NCBI GenBank assembly: GCA_910589105.1
Contig: CAJUST010000005.1
Coordinates: 62,001-126,000, forward strand
Origin: an uncultured Lachnospiraceae bacterium
GTDB taxonomy: Bacteria; Bacillota; Clostridia; Lachnospirales; Lachnospiraceae
DNA length: 64,000 nt
Direction: 5' to 3'
A model generated the notes under the pieces. The model made no database searches, was not told the origin of the DNA, and worked only from the letters and a program-made list of their open reading frames with translations. Made by a program: the position numbers and the translations under genes. This document shows, one piece after another, positions 50,076-59,895 of the stretch. Position 1 is the stretch's first letter. Each line of letters opens with the position of its first letter.

Positions 50076-51377
50076 CTATTTTTTATTTTCATAGTGGAGT
50101 TTTCCGGATTTTATATCTACATTTTCCATTTTTATATAATCTCTGGTTTCCTCCGGCAGTCTGCGTTTCCTTAAAGTATAAGCTACGATTTCCCGAATCA
50201 GCCAGTAAATAACAGCAAATGTAGGCACGCCAAACAGCATTCCCATAAATCCAAACAGCCCGCCGCCCACTAAAATAGCAAAAATAACCCAAAACGAAGA
50301 AAGCCCTGTGGAATCTCCCAATATTTTTGGTCCAATAATATTTCCGTCTACCTGCTGAAGCGCCAATACAAAGACTAAAAAATACAACCCTTTCATCGGT
50401 TCAGCCAGCGCAATCAAAATAAAACTTGGGACTGCGCCGATAAACGGCCCGAAAAACGGCACAACATTTGTAACGCCGACGATGGCAGCCACTAAAAGGC
50501 TGTATGGTATTTTCAGAATAATCAGTCCAACGTAGCAAATCACGCCGATAATTGCAGAGTCCACGATTTTCCCGCTGATAAATCCTCCAAACAACTGATG
50601 ACTGACGCGAAGCAAACGAAGCGCGTTATTTCCTGCTTTTGCCGGCAAAACGGCATAGAGGATTTTCTTGCCCTGTCCAATGAATGTCTCTTTTCCTACT
50701 AAAAGATAAAGCGCAATGACTAGCCCGATGACAAAGTTAAAAAACATACGGAACGCGCTAATTACCCCAGTTGTAAAAGATGCAACATAAGTCATGTATG
50801 TTTTCAACTGCGGCAAGATCTGATTTTGAAAAATCTTTTCTAAATACTCTCCGATGCTGATTAAATCTATCCCAAGCGTAGCCAGCCAGTTTGCCATTTG
50901 GCTGTCCTCTGCCATAAATTCGTCTACCCAATCTGAAAAATCATTAAATTCTGACGGAAGGTTCACCATCATATTCTGGATGCTTTTGATTAACTCTGGC
51001 ACCATCATATAAAGTAACAGAAAAATGATCAAAAGCAAAAATGCGAGCGCGCCCACCGTCCCAATTACACGCGCCATTTTCTTCGCTTTTCTCTCGCCTT
51101 TTACCCTTGGTTTTAGAAATTTTAAAAGATGCTTTTCCAAAAACACCATTACGGGATTTAACAGATACGCCGTAATAAATCCCATAATGATCGGCTGTAA
51201 GATTCCCATAAGCTTCTGCCAGTATTCCGCAAACCCATGGTAACGGTATATAAAGAAGAAAAACAGAATACAACAGCAAAATGTCAGAAATACAATAAAA
51301 GCAATGACTGAATATTTTTTTAAATCGTAATCAGGTTCTTTTTTCTTCGTCTGTATATTTTTTCGCGGGTCTTCCAC
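50076..51377 (-). CDS. AI-2E family transporter
   Basis: 433 residues with about eight membrane helices. The segment GFITAYLLNPVMVFLEKHLL and the later GVTNVVPFFGPFIGAVPSF and GDSTGLSSFWVIFAILVGGG are characteristic of the AI-2E (YdiK/TqsA-like) permease family. Substrates include autoinducer-2 in E. coli but vary widely. Starts 11 bp after the hydratase gene and so is expressed with it. Confidence 0.9.
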   Translation of the reverse strand: MEDPRKNIQTKKKEPDYDLKKYSVIAFIVFLTFCCCILFFFFIYRYHGFAEYWQKLMGILQPIIMGFITAYLLNPVMVFLEKHLLKFLKPRVKGERKAKKMARVIGTVGALAFLLLIIFLLLYMMVPELIKSIQNMMVNLPSEFNDFSDWVDEFMAEDSQMANWLATLGIDLISIGEYLEKIFQNQILPQLKTYMTYVASFTTGVISAFRMFFNFVIGLVIALYLLVGKETFIGQGKKILYAVLPAKAGNNALRLLRVSHQLFGGFISGKIVDSAIIGVICYVGLIILKIPYSLLVAAIVGVTNVVPFFGPFIGAVPSFILIALAEPMKGLYFLVFVLALQQVDGNIIGPKILGDSTGLSSFWVIFAILVGGGLFGFMGMLFGVPTFAVIYWLIREIVAYTLRKRRLPEETRDYIKMENVDIKSGKLHYENKK

Positions 51378-51388
51378 AGCGCTTCCTC

Positions 51389-53674
51389 CTAACGTCTGTT
51401 ATAATTGATTAAACATCCCTTGAGGATAATGTCTCTTTCATCGTCTGTCAGTTCTCCAAGCCTTAACTTAAATTCTTTTAATTCCCCTTCTTTCACAACA
51501 TAAGCATTTAATTCAGAAGCTTTTGCGCTGACTTCTTCTTTAATATTTGGAAGGAACAAATAATCCCCATTTGTAAAAGGAAGCTCCCCTTCTTCGATTA
51601 ACAACGGAAGCATACCCCAGTTAATCAAGTTCGAACGGTAACGCTTTGTCGCATATTCATTTGCAATATTCGCCCAGCCGCCTAACACCTTCTGGCAGGA
51701 AGCCGCCTGCTCACGGGCAGAGCCGTCCCCCGGTTTTACGGCAAAAATCGTACTGCCAATCCCAATCGTTTTTCTGCTAATATCGTCATAATGTTCTTTT
51801 ATTGTATCCATTACAGGCTTTAAGCTTGGCAAAGCTTCACATGGACAAGAATCCGCTTCGATTGCCTTTTGCGCCTTCTGGATTTCTTTCGCCTTCCCAA
51901 CATAAGAAGGATCTTTCCTTGACAGCGTAAATTCCGCAAGCCCAAGCGGATTTGAACGGTAGGAAGAAGTTTCCCCAGAAGGAATCAGCTCATCTGTCGT
52001 CGTTACCGGATCGTGGATTTCAGCCGTTACCTGCAATAATAAATGTTTTGGCAGCGCGCTCATCTTCGGCCAGTCTTTAATATTTGGGCCAAACTGAATC
52101 TCAACGGAAGGATCTGCCACTCCCTTGCTGTCAAATACACGGTTCTCATAGATTTTTGCATCAAAATGGTACTGTGGTTTTGTATACTCAATATCAAAAT
52201 CCGTAGCCGCCGTAAGAAGACCCTGATTTGCCGCTGTCGCCGCAATAGAACGGGCGTCCATTAAAGCCACGGAAGCAATCTGCCCATTCTGTACTTTTGA
52301 TCCTTCGCGGTTCGGGAAATTCCTAGTGGAATGCCTGATCGAAAACGCATTATTGGCAGGCGTATCCCCTGCGCCAAAACATGGGCCGCAGAATGCCGTT
52401 TTTAACACTGCGCCAGTCTCCATTAACACCGCCGCCGCGCCGTTTTTCATAAGCTCCATATAAATTGGCGAGCTTGCCGGATAAACGCTTAATGAAAATT
52501 CATTTGACCCAATGGACGCCCCTTTTAAGATGTCCGCCGCATCGCAGATATTTTCAAAGCCGCCGCCTGCGCATCCTGCAATTATCCCCTGATCCACAAA
52601 GAACTTTCCATTTCTTACTTTGCTCTTTAAATCAATATTTGCCGCGCCGTCAAAACTTACCTGCGCGCGTTTCTCGCAATCGTCTAAAATATCCATTAAA
52701 TTTGCATTCAGTTCCTCAATCGTATATGTGTTGCTCGGGTGGAATGGCATAGCAATCATCGGACGGATTTCGCTTAAGTCTATTTCAATCATTCCATCAT
52801 AAAAAGCAATTTCTTTCGGATTTAATTCTTGATACTCGCCGCTTCTGCCATGGATTTCATAAAACTCTTTTACGGCGCCGTCAGTCCTCCATATAGAAGA
52901 AAGACAGGTCGTTTCTGTCGTCATAACGTCTACGCCGATACGGAAATCAACGCTTAATTCGGACACGCCCGGCCCTACAAATTCCATTACTTTATTTTTT
53001 ACATAGCCATTTGCAAACACTTTGCCTATTATCGCTAATGCAATATCCTGCGGGCCTACGCCTTTTAACGGGGCGCCCTTTAAGTATACGCCCACCACTT
53101 CCGGCATATTAATGTCATACGTCTGCCCCAGTAACTGTTTCACAAGTTCCGGCCCGCCTTCTCCCATTGCCATCGTGCCAAGCGCGCCATAACGGGTATG
53201 GGAATCTGACCCTAAGATCATCTTTCCCCCTCCGGCTAGCATTTCTCTTGCAAACTGATGGATCACTGCCTGATGAGGCGGCACATACATTCCGCCATAC
53301 CGTTTCGCGCAGGTTAACCCAAACATATGATCGTCTTCATTAATTGTCCCTCCAACCGCGCAAAGGCTGTTATGGCAGTTTGTCAGCACATATTGGATCG
53401 GAAATTTTTCCAGCCCCGAAGCCCTTGCCGTCTGAATAATCCCGACAAATGTGATGTCATGTGAAGTTAATTTATCAAATTTAATCTGAAGCTTGTCCAT
53501 ATTGCCGGAAACGTTATGGCTCTCCATAATGCCATAGGCAATCGTATTCTTAGCCGCTTCTTCTTTCGTAACGCTTTTTCCCGTTTTACTTAAAATTTCT
53601 TCTACACATCCTGCGCCATCTTCTATCAATTCTTTTCCATTTAACAGATAAACTCCGTTTTCATATAGTTTCAT
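51389..53674 (-). CDS. Aconitase-superfamily hydratase (YbhJ-like)
   Basis: 761 residues. The three cysteine positions of an aconitase-type [4Fe-4S] cluster are kept: IIAGCAGGGFEN (first Cys) and FCGPCFGAGD (CxxC). The substrate motif SRNFxGR appears as TRNFPNREGSK. The first domain also has TNCHNSLCAVGG and SDSHTRYGAL. Family resemblance is to E. coli YbhJ. It probably hydrates or isomerises a dicarboxylic or tricarboxylic acid, but substrate cannot be told. First gene of the operon with the AI-2E protein. Confidence 0.85.
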   Translation of the reverse strand: MKLYENGVYLLNGKELIEDGAGCVEEILSKTGKSVTKEEAAKNTIAYGIMESHNVSGNMDKLQIKFDKLTSHDITFVGIIQTARASGLEKFPIQYVLTNCHNSLCAVGGTINEDDHMFGLTCAKRYGGMYVPPHQAVIHQFAREMLAGGGKMILGSDSHTRYGALGTMAMGEGGPELVKQLLGQTYDINMPEVVGVYLKGAPLKGVGPQDIALAIIGKVFANGYVKNKVMEFVGPGVSELSVDFRIGVDVMTTETTCLSSIWRTDGAVKEFYEIHGRSGEYQELNPKEIAFYDGMIEIDLSEIRPMIAMPFHPSNTYTIEELNANLMDILDDCEKRAQVSFDGAANIDLKSKVRNGKFFVDQGIIAGCAGGGFENICDAADILKGASIGSNEFSLSVYPASSPIYMELMKNGAAAVLMETGAVLKTAFCGPCFGAGDTPANNAFSIRHSTRNFPNREGSKVQNGQIASVALMDARSIAATAANQGLLTAATDFDIEYTKPQYHFDAKIYENRVFDSKGVADPSVEIQFGPNIKDWPKMSALPKHLLLQVTAEIHDPVTTTDELIPSGETSSYRSNPLGLAEFTLSRKDPSYVGKAKEIQKAQKAIEADSCPCEALPSLKPVMDTIKEHYDDISRKTIGIGSTIFAVKPGDGSAREQAASCQKVLGGWANIANEYATKRYRSNLINWGMLPLLIEEGELPFTNGDYLFLPNIKEEVSAKASELNAYVVKEGELKEFKLRLGELTDDERDIILKGCLINYNRR

Positions 53675-53709
53675 AATTTTCTAATTCTCCTTACTCCATA
53701 GTTATTAAA

Positions 53710-53738
53710 ATCATAAATGCAATATTGCCAAAAGTCAA
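53710..53738 (-). promoter_or_regulatory. Promoter of the hydratase operon
   Basis: Minus-strand -35 TTGACT (53733-53738), 17-bp spacer, -10 TATGAT (53710-53715). The TGA of the -35 is the stop codon of the histidine kinase gene. Confidence 0.75.
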
Positions 53739-55717
53739 GGATTTATCACCGGAAACGTAATAGATACGATAAATAAATCTCCATCTATTTTAATTTCGAA
53801 TGTTCCTCCCATCAGATTCGTTAAATTTCTGGCAATCGACAGTCCCAAACCATTTCCTTCCGTCCCTCTCGACTCGTCTCCCCTTACAAACCGTTCGCTT
53901 AAATCCTGCGCCGGTTTATGGATGCTTTGGGCGCAAATGTCTTTAATAGAAAATTCTCCTATCCCATTTTCCACTTTTAATTCCACAAACACCCTTGTAT
54001 CTTTCATCGCATATTTCGCTACATTATTATATAGGTTCTGCACAACCCTCCAGACACGGCTTCCGTCTGCTAATATCATCACCGGCTCTTTTGGAAGCCG
54101 CGTCACTACTGTCAGCCCTACATCTTCAAAAATCTCATTAAATTCCCCGCCTGTCTGGAATATTAATTCCACCATGTTAATCGGCTGCATGTCTAATATA
54201 ATATTTCCGCTTGTAATCTGTGAAACTTCTACCAAATCTTCCGTCAGTTGTTTTAACCTCTGGGATTTCTTGTCTAAAATCTCTACATAATTCTCAACGT
54301 TCTCATTCCAGCAGCCTTCCATTTTAATCAGGCTGATATAATTTATTATTGAAGTCAGCGGTGTTTTAATGTCATGGGAAACGTTTGTCACAAGTTCCGT
54401 TTTCAGACGCTCGCTTTTTACATTTTCCTCTACGGCTTTTAACAGCCCTTCGCCGATTCCATTAATTTCCTCCGCCAGTTCTTTGTAATCCCCTTTATAT
54501 TCTTTTAAATCTAATTTATACTCCAATTTACCATGGCTGATTTCTCTAATTCCGTCCAAAATCTTTTTCCTAAACACGGTGTGTTCCATAAATGTGACGG
54601 AAGAATACACAAACAAAGCTAAAAGCCCAAAAACAGCCCAAACGCTTTGCCTGAAAAATGATTTCCAGAGAAAAAACAGCTCCATAGCCATACAGACAAC
54701 AATACGGATAATCCCCCGTTTTTCCATTGCCTGTTCTTTCATGCTCTTTTTATAAATACGGATTACATAAGATACCAGACTGCATTTTGTAAATAGGTCA
54801 GCTTTTATTTTTCTAACAAAACTCATATAGAGCGTAAGCAGTACGGCGTCCGATAAAAACACTAACGTGCCCGTTAAAATTAAGGAACTTGAAATCCCCC
54901 ACTCTTTGTCCCCAAGCTTTGCGCAAAACAAGATCAGCCCCGTCATAAAAATTACCGCGGCGGCAAATAAAAGCTCTGTCGGCAGATAATCTATCCTGTG
55001 TAAATGGATACTATCGTCTTTATCGCTTCTACCCGTCGCAAGCGTAATATAGATCATAGTCAGTAAAAAGGATAAAAACGCCACAATCGCCACAAAGATA
55101 CTGACGCCAATCCATGGAACATAGGTATCATAAATCACTGCGGCATTTGCAATCGCATCCGCTTTTGAGAGAGACGTGTCTATCCCAATAATCAGACAGC
55201 CGGTTCCGCCCGCCTGAAACAGCCGGATCACGTCCATCTGGGAAAGCTGGTCTAAATACTTAAGGTTTCCTTTCAAATCTAACAATGCATCGTCATAGCA
55301 AAGATAATTTCCAAGCTTTTTCGCCTGCCTGACCGCTTCTTCTTTGTTCGAAATATCCTTCATATTTGTATAAACCTTATTTTCTTGTAAAAACCAATAA
55401 TAAAGATTGGATAATCCGCCTTCAAATTTTACTTTATACATTTTATATTTCGTGTTCTGCGGTTCCGTCATGACTTTTTCTTCTACTCTGCGTTCCATCT
55501 GAAGATACATCATTAAATCTTTGATTTCTTCTGAAATCTCCTCTACATAATAGTAAGAATGAAAAAAGGAATAGTTATTTCCGATGTCGCGAAAACTCAG
55601 CCTATTCCTTCCAAATAAATTTACCATTAAGGAGAAAACGACAATTACAATAATCAAAAATACCATCTGCATAAGAACTGCAACTGTTTTAAATCCATTA
55701 TTGAATTTGTTGTTCAT
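53735..55717 (-). CDS. Membrane sensor histidine kinase
   Basis: 660 residues. One membrane helix near residues 15-33, an extracytoplasmic domain of about 170 residues, then several helices (about 205-380) before the cytoplasmic transmitter. DHp box ELVTNVSHDIKTPLTSIINY with the phospho-accepting His, then HATPase motifs including NLYNNVAKYAM and GNGLGLSIARNLTNLMGG. The partner response regulator is 12 bp upstream. Signal unknown; a cluster of short membrane segments suggests sensing at the envelope. Confidence 0.92.
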   Translation of the reverse strand: MNNKFNNGFKTVAVLMQMVFLIIVIVVFSLMVNLFGRNRLSFRDIGNNYSFFHSYYYVEEISEEIKDLMMYLQMERRVEEKVMTEPQNTKYKMYKVKFEGGLSNLYYWFLQENKVYTNMKDISNKEEAVRQAKKLGNYLCYDDALLDLKGNLKYLDQLSQMDVIRLFQAGGTGCLIIGIDTSLSKADAIANAAVIYDTYVPWIGVSIFVAIVAFLSFLLTMIYITLATGRSDKDDSIHLHRIDYLPTELLFAAAVIFMTGLILFCAKLGDKEWGISSSLILTGTLVFLSDAVLLTLYMSFVRKIKADLFTKCSLVSYVIRIYKKSMKEQAMEKRGIIRIVVCMAMELFFLWKSFFRQSVWAVFGLLALFVYSSVTFMEHTVFRKKILDGIREISHGKLEYKLDLKEYKGDYKELAEEINGIGEGLLKAVEENVKSERLKTELVTNVSHDIKTPLTSIINYISLIKMEGCWNENVENYVEILDKKSQRLKQLTEDLVEVSQITSGNIILDMQPINMVELIFQTGGEFNEIFEDVGLTVVTRLPKEPVMILADGSRVWRVVQNLYNNVAKYAMKDTRVFVELKVENGIGEFSIKDICAQSIHKPAQDLSERFVRGDESRGTEGNGLGLSIARNLTNLMGGTFEIKIDGDLFIVSITFPVINP

Positions 55718-55729
55718 TCTAACTTCCTT

Positions 55730-56422
55730 CTATGCTTTTTCAATTTTATATCCGATTCCCCAAACGACTTTAATATAACGCGGCTCTTTTGGATTTATCT
55801 CAATTTTCTCCCGAATGTGCCTGATATGTACAGCCACCGTATTGTCTGCCCCGATTGCATCCGCATTCCAGATGCTTTCATAAATCTGGCTGATGGAAAA
55901 CACTTTTCCCTGATTCTTCATTAATAAAAGCAGGATATTATATTCGATTGGCGTTAATTTCACCTGCTCGTCGTCTACGGTCACTTCCTTTAAGTCATCG
56001 TTTATAACAAGGCCTCCCGTCTGATAAACAGACTGGCTGCTCTCCGCTGCATTTCCAAGTTTAGTATAACGGCGGATTTGGGATTTCACCCTCGCCACCA
56101 GTTCCAATGGGTTAAACGGCTTTGTCAAGTAATCGTCCGCGCCGATATTTAGTCCTAAAATTTTGTCAGAATCTTCCGACTTCGCGGATAAAATAATAAT
56201 TGGAATGCTGCTTTCTTCGCGGATTTTTAATGTCGCATGAATCCCGTCGAGTTTTGGCATCATTACATCTATAATCAATAAGTCAACTGCCTGTTTTTTT
56301 AAAAGCTCCAATGCCTGCGCGCCATCATATGCTTTGATGACCTCATACCCTTCCTGCTGTAAATATATTTCTATCGCTTCCACGATCTCTTTATCGTCGT
56401 CACAGACAAGTATCCGGTTCAT
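55730..56422 (-). CDS. OmpR-family response regulator
   Basis: 230 residues: receiver domain with acidic pair in VCDDD, phosphorylation site D52 (IIDVMMPKLDG), and K101 (LTKPF), then a winged-helix domain (LVINDDLKEVTVDDEQVKLT, then the C-terminal ADNTVAVHIRHIREKIE). Partner of the kinase downstream, 12 bp apart. The target genes may include the [FeFe] maturation operon that runs into it. Confidence 0.93.
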   Translation of the reverse strand: MNRILVCDDDKEIVEAIEIYLQQEGYEVIKAYDGAQALELLKKQAVDLLIIDVMMPKLDGIHATLKIREESSIPIIILSAKSEDSDKILGLNIGADDYLTKPFNPLELVARVKSQIRRYTKLGNAAESSQSVYQTGGLVINDDLKEVTVDDEQVKLTPIEYNILLLLMKNQGKVFSISQIYESIWNADAIGADNTVAVHIRHIREKIEINPKEPRYIKVVWGIGYKIEKA

Positions 56423-56451
56423 ACTTTCTGTCCCCTCCTTATCCGTATCTG

Positions 56452-57219
56452 TCAGCCTTTTCTGCCAAATGAGAAAAATTTCTGTCTTTTTTCCTTTTTC
56501 TCCTCATCTTCTTCTTCATCGTCTTTTGGCTCATCTAATAAACTTTCTAGTTTTTGGAAATATTCCCGATTTATTTTAATGACCGGTTTTTCATAAGCCG
56601 TCTGCTTTTCTTCCGTCACATCTGCTGTAATTTCTTCCGCCATTTCCGATTCGGATTTTTTTTCCGCTTTTTTATAAAAGTTCCCCGAACGCCCTTCTTC
56701 TAAGAGTTTCTGATTTTCTTTTTCTTTCTCTATTTCCCGATTGCGCTCCTGAATCAAACGCATATACTTCTGTGAATCCTTCATATCTTCCAACTGGGTA
56801 ATTAATTCAAGCTGGTTACTGCGGACAACGCGTTTTTCCTGCTCCATCTCCTGACTCAACCTGCTTAACGTTTCTTTTACCGATTTTTCCGCTGCATCAA
56901 TAATTCTTTGGATTCTCCCTAACGCATCTTCAGAATAGAGAACAGAAGCCGCATAAATATCCTGAGACTGATGGTTTGCATTGCGTAAAATTTCCATACG
57001 CTGGTTTTCCGCTTCCAATTCTGCGCGATTTCTGCCCTGAACCGTAAGATCGTAAAACTCCATCATTTCATTGACTGCTTCACTTAGGTTCGTAAGCTGC
57101 TGCTGCATTATTTTCTTATGGATTAAAACATATTCTTCGTCTGTTTCAACAACCTGACCTCTCGAAACCATAAGATGCATCTCGCGTAAAATTCGCTCCA
57201 GTTTATCCTGTATGCTCAT
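56452..57219 (-). CDS. Coiled-coil protein next to hydF
   Basis: 255 residues, not recognised. N-terminal ~180 residues form a long helical coiled coil with heptad-like Leu/Ile spacing; the C-terminus is acidic and ends with a basic KKEKRQKFFSFGRKG. It overlaps the end of hydF by 4 bp and stands 29 bp before the response regulator gene. Its close linkage to the maturation genes makes a role in maturation or regulation possible, but nothing in the sequence shows it. Confidence 0.6.
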   Translation of the reverse strand: MSIQDKLERILREMHLMVSRGQVVETDEEYVLIHKKIMQQQLTNLSEAVNEMMEFYDLTVQGRNRAELEAENQRMEILRNANHQSQDIYAASVLYSEDALGRIQRIIDAAEKSVKETLSRLSQEMEQEKRVVRSNQLELITQLEDMKDSQKYMRLIQERNREIEKEKENQKLLEEGRSGNFYKKAEKKSESEMAEEITADVTEEKQTAYEKPVIKINREYFQKLESLLDEPKDDEEEDEEKKEKRQKFFSFGRKG

Positions 57220-58457
57220 AACCCCTCCTGCGGATCTTTAAGAAAAAATTCAAGGCTGCGTTCAAAAATACCTTTTAAATACGCAATCGCCATTCCGTAG
57301 TTCGTCATCGGGACATTCTGCTCTTTTGCGCATTCCAAACGGTATTTCATTTCCCGCCCATTTAATGTACACCCTCCGCAATGCACAATCAAGGCATATT
57401 TTGTCAATTCTTTTGGAAAATCTCCTCCGCTTGTAAATTCAAACGAGAGATTTTTTTTCGTATGCTCATTTAACCAGCGCGGCAATTTCACTGAACCAAT
57501 GTCCCCACACTGCCTATGATGCGTACAGCCTTCAGAAATCAATACAAAATCATTTTCTTTCAGTGTCTTAATTGCCTTTGCCCCTTCTATCTGCTGGTTG
57601 AAATTTCCTTTATATCTGGAGAAAAGTATTGAAAAGGACGTCAGGTAAATATCGTCCGGCGTATCCTTTGCCACACGGGAAAATGCCTGACTGTCAGTAA
57701 TTATGAGTTTCGGTTTTACTGAAAGGGAAGAAAGAGCGGCGCGAAGTTCCGTATCTTTTGCCACAACCGGAATTGCCCCGCCTTCTAAACAATCCCGTAT
57801 AACTTGCTGCTGCGGCAAAATCAGCCTGCCTTTTGGCGCAGAAGAATCAATCGGAACGACTAAGACTACTATATCGTTTTTTTCCAATTTATCACTTATA
57901 ATTTTTTTCTCCACTTCTTTTGATGAAACTAGAGAAGCAAGCGTTTCTTTTAATTTTTGTATATTTTCTCCGCTTTTTGTGCTTAGAAAAAGTATAGATT
58001 TTTCATTTTGAAGCAGTTTATTAATTCTATTTTTCTCATCTGGGTTCAGATTCTCCGATTTATTTACCGCAATGAGATAAGGAATCCGTTTCTTGTAAAA
58101 CTGTGTAAGCAGTGGACGCTCTAGCATTTCAAATTCATTTGAATCCGGCGGGCATTTGCCATCTATGACAAGAATCGCAAGATCTGTCTTATGAAGAACG
58201 CCAAGCGTTTTTTCTTTCCGCATGGCGCCTAAATCCCCTTCTTCGTCCATTCCCGCCGTATCAGTCATTACAACTGGGCCAAATGGCAAAAGTTCCATCG
58301 CCTTGCTGACTGGATCAGTTGTCGTCCCTTTTATTTCAGAAACAATGGCTAAGTTTTGTCCAGTCACTGCATTTAAAAGACTTGACTTTCCAGCGTTCCT
58401 TCTTCCAAAAAACCCGATATGCAGACGGTTTGCGGACGGTGTTTCATTCATTCCCAT
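57216..58457 (-). CDS. hydF: [FeFe]-hydrogenase maturation GTPase HydF
   Basis: Scaffold on which the two-iron H-cluster subsite is built and then passed to the hydrogenase. It has 413 residues: GTPase P-loop GRRNAGKSSLLN near 18-29, KGTTTDPVSKA and DTAGMDEEG. The C-terminal cluster-binding residues are C-T-H in SEGCTHHRQ and the CGGC in HCGGCT. It overlaps the next gene by 4 bp and follows hydG by 19 bp. No hydrogenase gene is in the window. Confidence 0.95.
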   Translation of the reverse strand: MGMNETPSANRLHIGFFGRRNAGKSSLLNAVTGQNLAIVSEIKGTTTDPVSKAMELLPFGPVVMTDTAGMDEEGDLGAMRKEKTLGVLHKTDLAILVIDGKCPPDSNEFEMLERPLLTQFYKKRIPYLIAVNKSENLNPDEKNRINKLLQNEKSILFLSTKSGENIQKLKETLASLVSSKEVEKKIISDKLEKNDIVVLVVPIDSSAPKGRLILPQQQVIRDCLEGGAIPVVAKDTELRAALSSLSVKPKLIITDSQAFSRVAKDTPDDIYLTSFSILFSRYKGNFNQQIEGAKAIKTLKENDFVLISEGCTHHRQCGDIGSVKLPRWLNEHTKKNLSFEFTSGGDFPKELTKYALIVHCGGCTLNGREMKYRLECAKEQNVPMTNYGMAIAYLKGIFERSLEFFLKDPQEGL

Positions 58458-58476
58458 AATTTACCCCTTTATCTGT

Positions 58477-59895
58477 TTAGAAGCGGAAATCTCTTTTTCC
58501 CTCATGGATATTTGCAATATATTCCGCCGCTTTTTTCCTTACTGTCTCATTCGGAATCTTTTCTAACTCTTTTTCAATTAATTTCTCACCGATTTTCTTT
58601 GTTTCCTCTGATGCATAATCCTCAAGATATTCTTTTAACGTCATAAGCGCATTTGGGTGACAGCAATTTATAATCTGCTTATTTTTTAACAGTGTCATAA
58701 ATCGGTCTCCCGTCCGCCCCTCTCTGTAACATGCTGTACAGAAACTTGGCGCATATCCCAATTTCATCAGCCATTGTACAACTTCATCTAAACTCCGGTT
58801 GTCGCTAATGTCAAACTGCGCAGAATTTTCATCCGGCTTTTCTTCATCGGCGTATCCCCCTACGCTCGTCTTAGATCCTCCGCTAATTTGGGAAATGCCA
58901 AGATGAAGCGCCCGCTCCCTGCTTTTTTGGGATTCTCTCGTCGATATAATCATTCCTGTATACGGAACTGCAATCCGAAGACAAGCCACGATTTTCGCAA
59001 ATGTATCGTCGCTGATTCCATTATCGAAAACGTCCGGATCTATATCGTCGGCTTTTCGGACACGCGGCACACTGATTGTATGCGGGCCTACGCCGCCAAA
59101 CGCTTCCATATGCTCCGCGTGCATAATGATTCCGGTAAAGTCATAGCGGTAATTATTCAGCCCGAACAACACGCCAATCCCCATATCGTCAATTCCGGCT
59201 TCTCTCGCCCGATCCATAGCTTCCGTATGATAGGCGTAATCGCTTTTCGGGCCGGTTGGATGAAGATCTTCATAAGATTTCTTATTATAAGTTTCCTGAA
59301 ACAGAATATAAGTTCCAATTCCAGCTTCCTTTAACTTTTTGTAATTTTCTACAGAAGTAGCCGCGATATTAACGTTAACGCGGCGAATCGCTCCATTTTT
59401 ATGCTTAATGCTGTAAATTGTCCGAATGCTCTCTAAAATATATTCAATCGGATTATTCACGGGATCTTCTCCAGCTTCTAAAGCAAGCCGTTTATGCCCC
59501 ATATCCTGCAATGCCGTCACTTCCCTGACAATGTCTTCCTGTGTCAGCTTCTTTCTTGTAATATTTTTATTTTTCAAATGATATGGGCAATACTTACAGC
59601 CGTTTATGCAGTAATTAGACAGATACAATGGAGCAAACATAACAACCCTGTTGCCATAAAATTCCTGCTTTATCGCTTCCGCTAACTGATAAATCCTTTC
59701 GTTTAAATCTTCTATCTCACAGTCCAAAAGAGTAATTGCCTCTTTATGGGAAATTCCTTTCATCTCGGAAGCTTTCTCTAAAATCCGTTCAATTACTTCT
59801 CTGTTGTTTTTATTTTGCTCTGCATACGAAAGAGAAGACTGTATCTCCTCGTCACTGATAAATTCTTCCGCTCTTGGTGACATTACGTTGTACAT
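58477..59895 (-). CDS. hydG: [FeFe]-hydrogenase maturase HydG (tyrosine lyase)
   Basis: Radical SAM enzyme that splits tyrosine to give the CO and CN ligands of the H cluster. It has 472 residues. The radical SAM motif is CINGCKYC (C96, C100, C103), and the C-terminal auxiliary cluster is in FCTACYREGRTGDRF with a further Cys about 20 residues on. It overlaps hydE by 13 bp and precedes hydF by 19 bp. Confidence 0.96.
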   Translation of the reverse strand: MYNVMSPRAEEFISDEEIQSSLSYAEQNKNNREVIERILEKASEMKGISHKEAITLLDCEIEDLNERIYQLAEAIKQEFYGNRVVMFAPLYLSNYCINGCKYCPYHLKNKNITRKKLTQEDIVREVTALQDMGHKRLALEAGEDPVNNPIEYILESIRTIYSIKHKNGAIRRVNVNIAATSVENYKKLKEAGIGTYILFQETYNKKSYEDLHPTGPKSDYAYHTEAMDRAREAGIDDMGIGVLFGLNNYRYDFTGIIMHAEHMEAFGGVGPHTISVPRVRKADDIDPDVFDNGISDDTFAKIVACLRIAVPYTGMIISTRESQKSRERALHLGISQISGGSKTSVGGYADEEKPDENSAQFDISDNRSLDEVVQWLMKLGYAPSFCTACYREGRTGDRFMTLLKNKQIINCCHPNALMTLKEYLEDYASEETKKIGEKLIEKELEKIPNETVRKKAAEYIANIHEGKRDFRF

